This document shows positions 63,616 to 64,000 of a stretch of 64,000 nt of DNA, in pieces. The position numbers and the translations under genes are program-made. Position 1 is the stretch's first letter; each line of letters starts with the position of its first letter. Location: assembly GCA_036383515.1 (NCBI GenBank), contig DASVOE010000104.1, positions 1 through 64,000 of the forward strand. Reading direction: 5' to 3'. This stretch comes from CADEDV01 sp036383515. GTDB taxonomy: Bacteria; Bacteroidota; Bacteroidia; Chitinophagales; Chitinophagaceae. A model generated the notes under the pieces. It was not told where the DNA came from, did no database searches, and saw nothing but the letters and a program-made list of their open reading frames with translations.

Positions 63616-64000
63616 TTGACCAGTTGATAAACAATTATACCTGCTCCAATACCCACCCCGATGCCGGCAACACTGAAAATCATTTTCTTCTTTTCATTCC
63701 TGGCTATGGCTCTTTTATCAATCAGCGTATATGTAAAACTGTTGTCGTACAACTGCCTGTGCCTTTCACACAATTGCATGAACAGGTTAAAATCATTGAT
63801 ATTGGCGAACACCTGGCAGCCCGCAGAATATTTATCGATCTCTTTTGTAGTTCCATTCACAGAAGCATGGTGAATATTAATACCAAACATTCCGGTTTCG
63901 GATATTCCATTCATAAAATCCAGCACTGCATTGCGATCATAATCTCTCAACACCTTAACCGGTCTTCGCTGAACAAGTGCATTGTATTTACCCCGGTGTA
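63612..64000 (-). CDS. wall-enzyme-like protein with C-terminal membrane helix (partial, runs off the window)
   Basis: The minus-strand frame is open to the right edge, so the N-terminus is missing. A GTG at 63953 is not the true start, because coding text continues upstream (GKYNALVQRRPVKVLRDYDR). The conserved core GMFGINIHHASVNGTTKEID followed by KYSAGCQVF recalls L,D-transpeptidase-like or lysin-like enzymes with a His and a SxGC motif. The end carries a membrane helix (IFSVAGIGVGIGAGIIVYQL), unusual for a free endolysin. It may be part of a lysis or cell-wall-opening cassette. The assignment is tentative. Confidence 0.5.
   Translation of the reverse strand, partial: HRGKYNALVQRRPVKVLRDYDRNAVLDFMNGISETGMFGINIHHASVNGTTKEIDKYSAGCQVFANINDFNLFMQLCERHRQLYDNSFTYTLIDKRAIARNEKKKMIFSVAGIGVGIGAGIIVYQLVK

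Noticed and set aside
1..64000. CRISPR array or intact insertion sequence
   Set aside because: No regularly spaced direct repeats and no transposase with terminal inverted repeats were noticed on reading the window.

Overview
The window looks like chromosome of a member of the Bacteroidota, probably Chitinophagales (Chitinophaga/Niastella-like). Reasons: a SusC/SusD pair, TonB-dependent receptor relics, almost no Shine-Dalgarno sites, AT-rich DNA, and protein families typical of that phylum. The genus is an inference. No rRNA, complete tRNA or CRISPR array was seen.

Layout. (1) 1-9,000: a possible oxidoreductase tail at the left edge, a secreted unknown protein, then a minus-strand run susC > susD > alpha/beta hydrolase > dctA, which looks like a small nutrient-uptake operon. 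(2) 9,100-12,000: an unknown membrane protein and a frameshifted, 5'-truncated TonB-dependent receptor. (3) 12,295-32,886: a complete-looking extracellular contractile injection system (eCIS) on the plus strand: cap, sheath, two tubes, a 54-residue DUF5908 gene, LysM adaptor, spike, PAAR tip, gp25, two large baseplate proteins, tape measure, AAA+ ATPase, and a 1,287-residue DUF4157 protein that ends in a nuclease-like domain. A perfect palindrome lies 30 bases before the first gene. (4) 32,897-40,538: still plus strand and tightly packed, a membrane-centred signalling cassette: vWA protein, PP2C-like phosphatase, IPT/TIG protein, a three-helix membrane protein, a protein kinase with the same membrane module, and a membrane-anchored GTPase clearly derived from the EF-Tu G domain but lacking its catalytic residues. 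Three of these share one Ig-like module of about 80 residues. This resembles the vWA/PP2C/kinase triads known from TerY-type loci, here attached to an eCIS. It is the best candidate for an undescribed system in the window.

(5) 40,600-44,000: a decayed mobile-element scar: an open-frame relic, an N-terminally shortened HEPN protein, and a large serine recombinase broken by two compensating frameshifts, with a tRNA-3'-end-like sequence and a hairpin at its 3' end. (6) 44,082-48,276: an unknown protein and a 1,193-residue glyoxal/galactose-oxidase-type copper radical oxidase with a C-terminal membrane tail and no signal peptide. (7) 48,801-55,648: a minus-strand defence island with an Mrr-like nuclease, two further PD-(D/E)XK proteins and a single-chain SIR2-APAZ-PIWI (short prokaryotic Argonaute) protein. 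(8) 55,674-64,000: a minus-strand module from a phage or other mobile element, ending in a terminator: a wall-enzyme-like protein running off the window, small membrane proteins, a 1,733-residue JAMM/methyltransferase/Strawberry-notch helicase protein, and a RecA-fold ATPase.

Assignments come from reading motifs and remembered family features. No database search was run.
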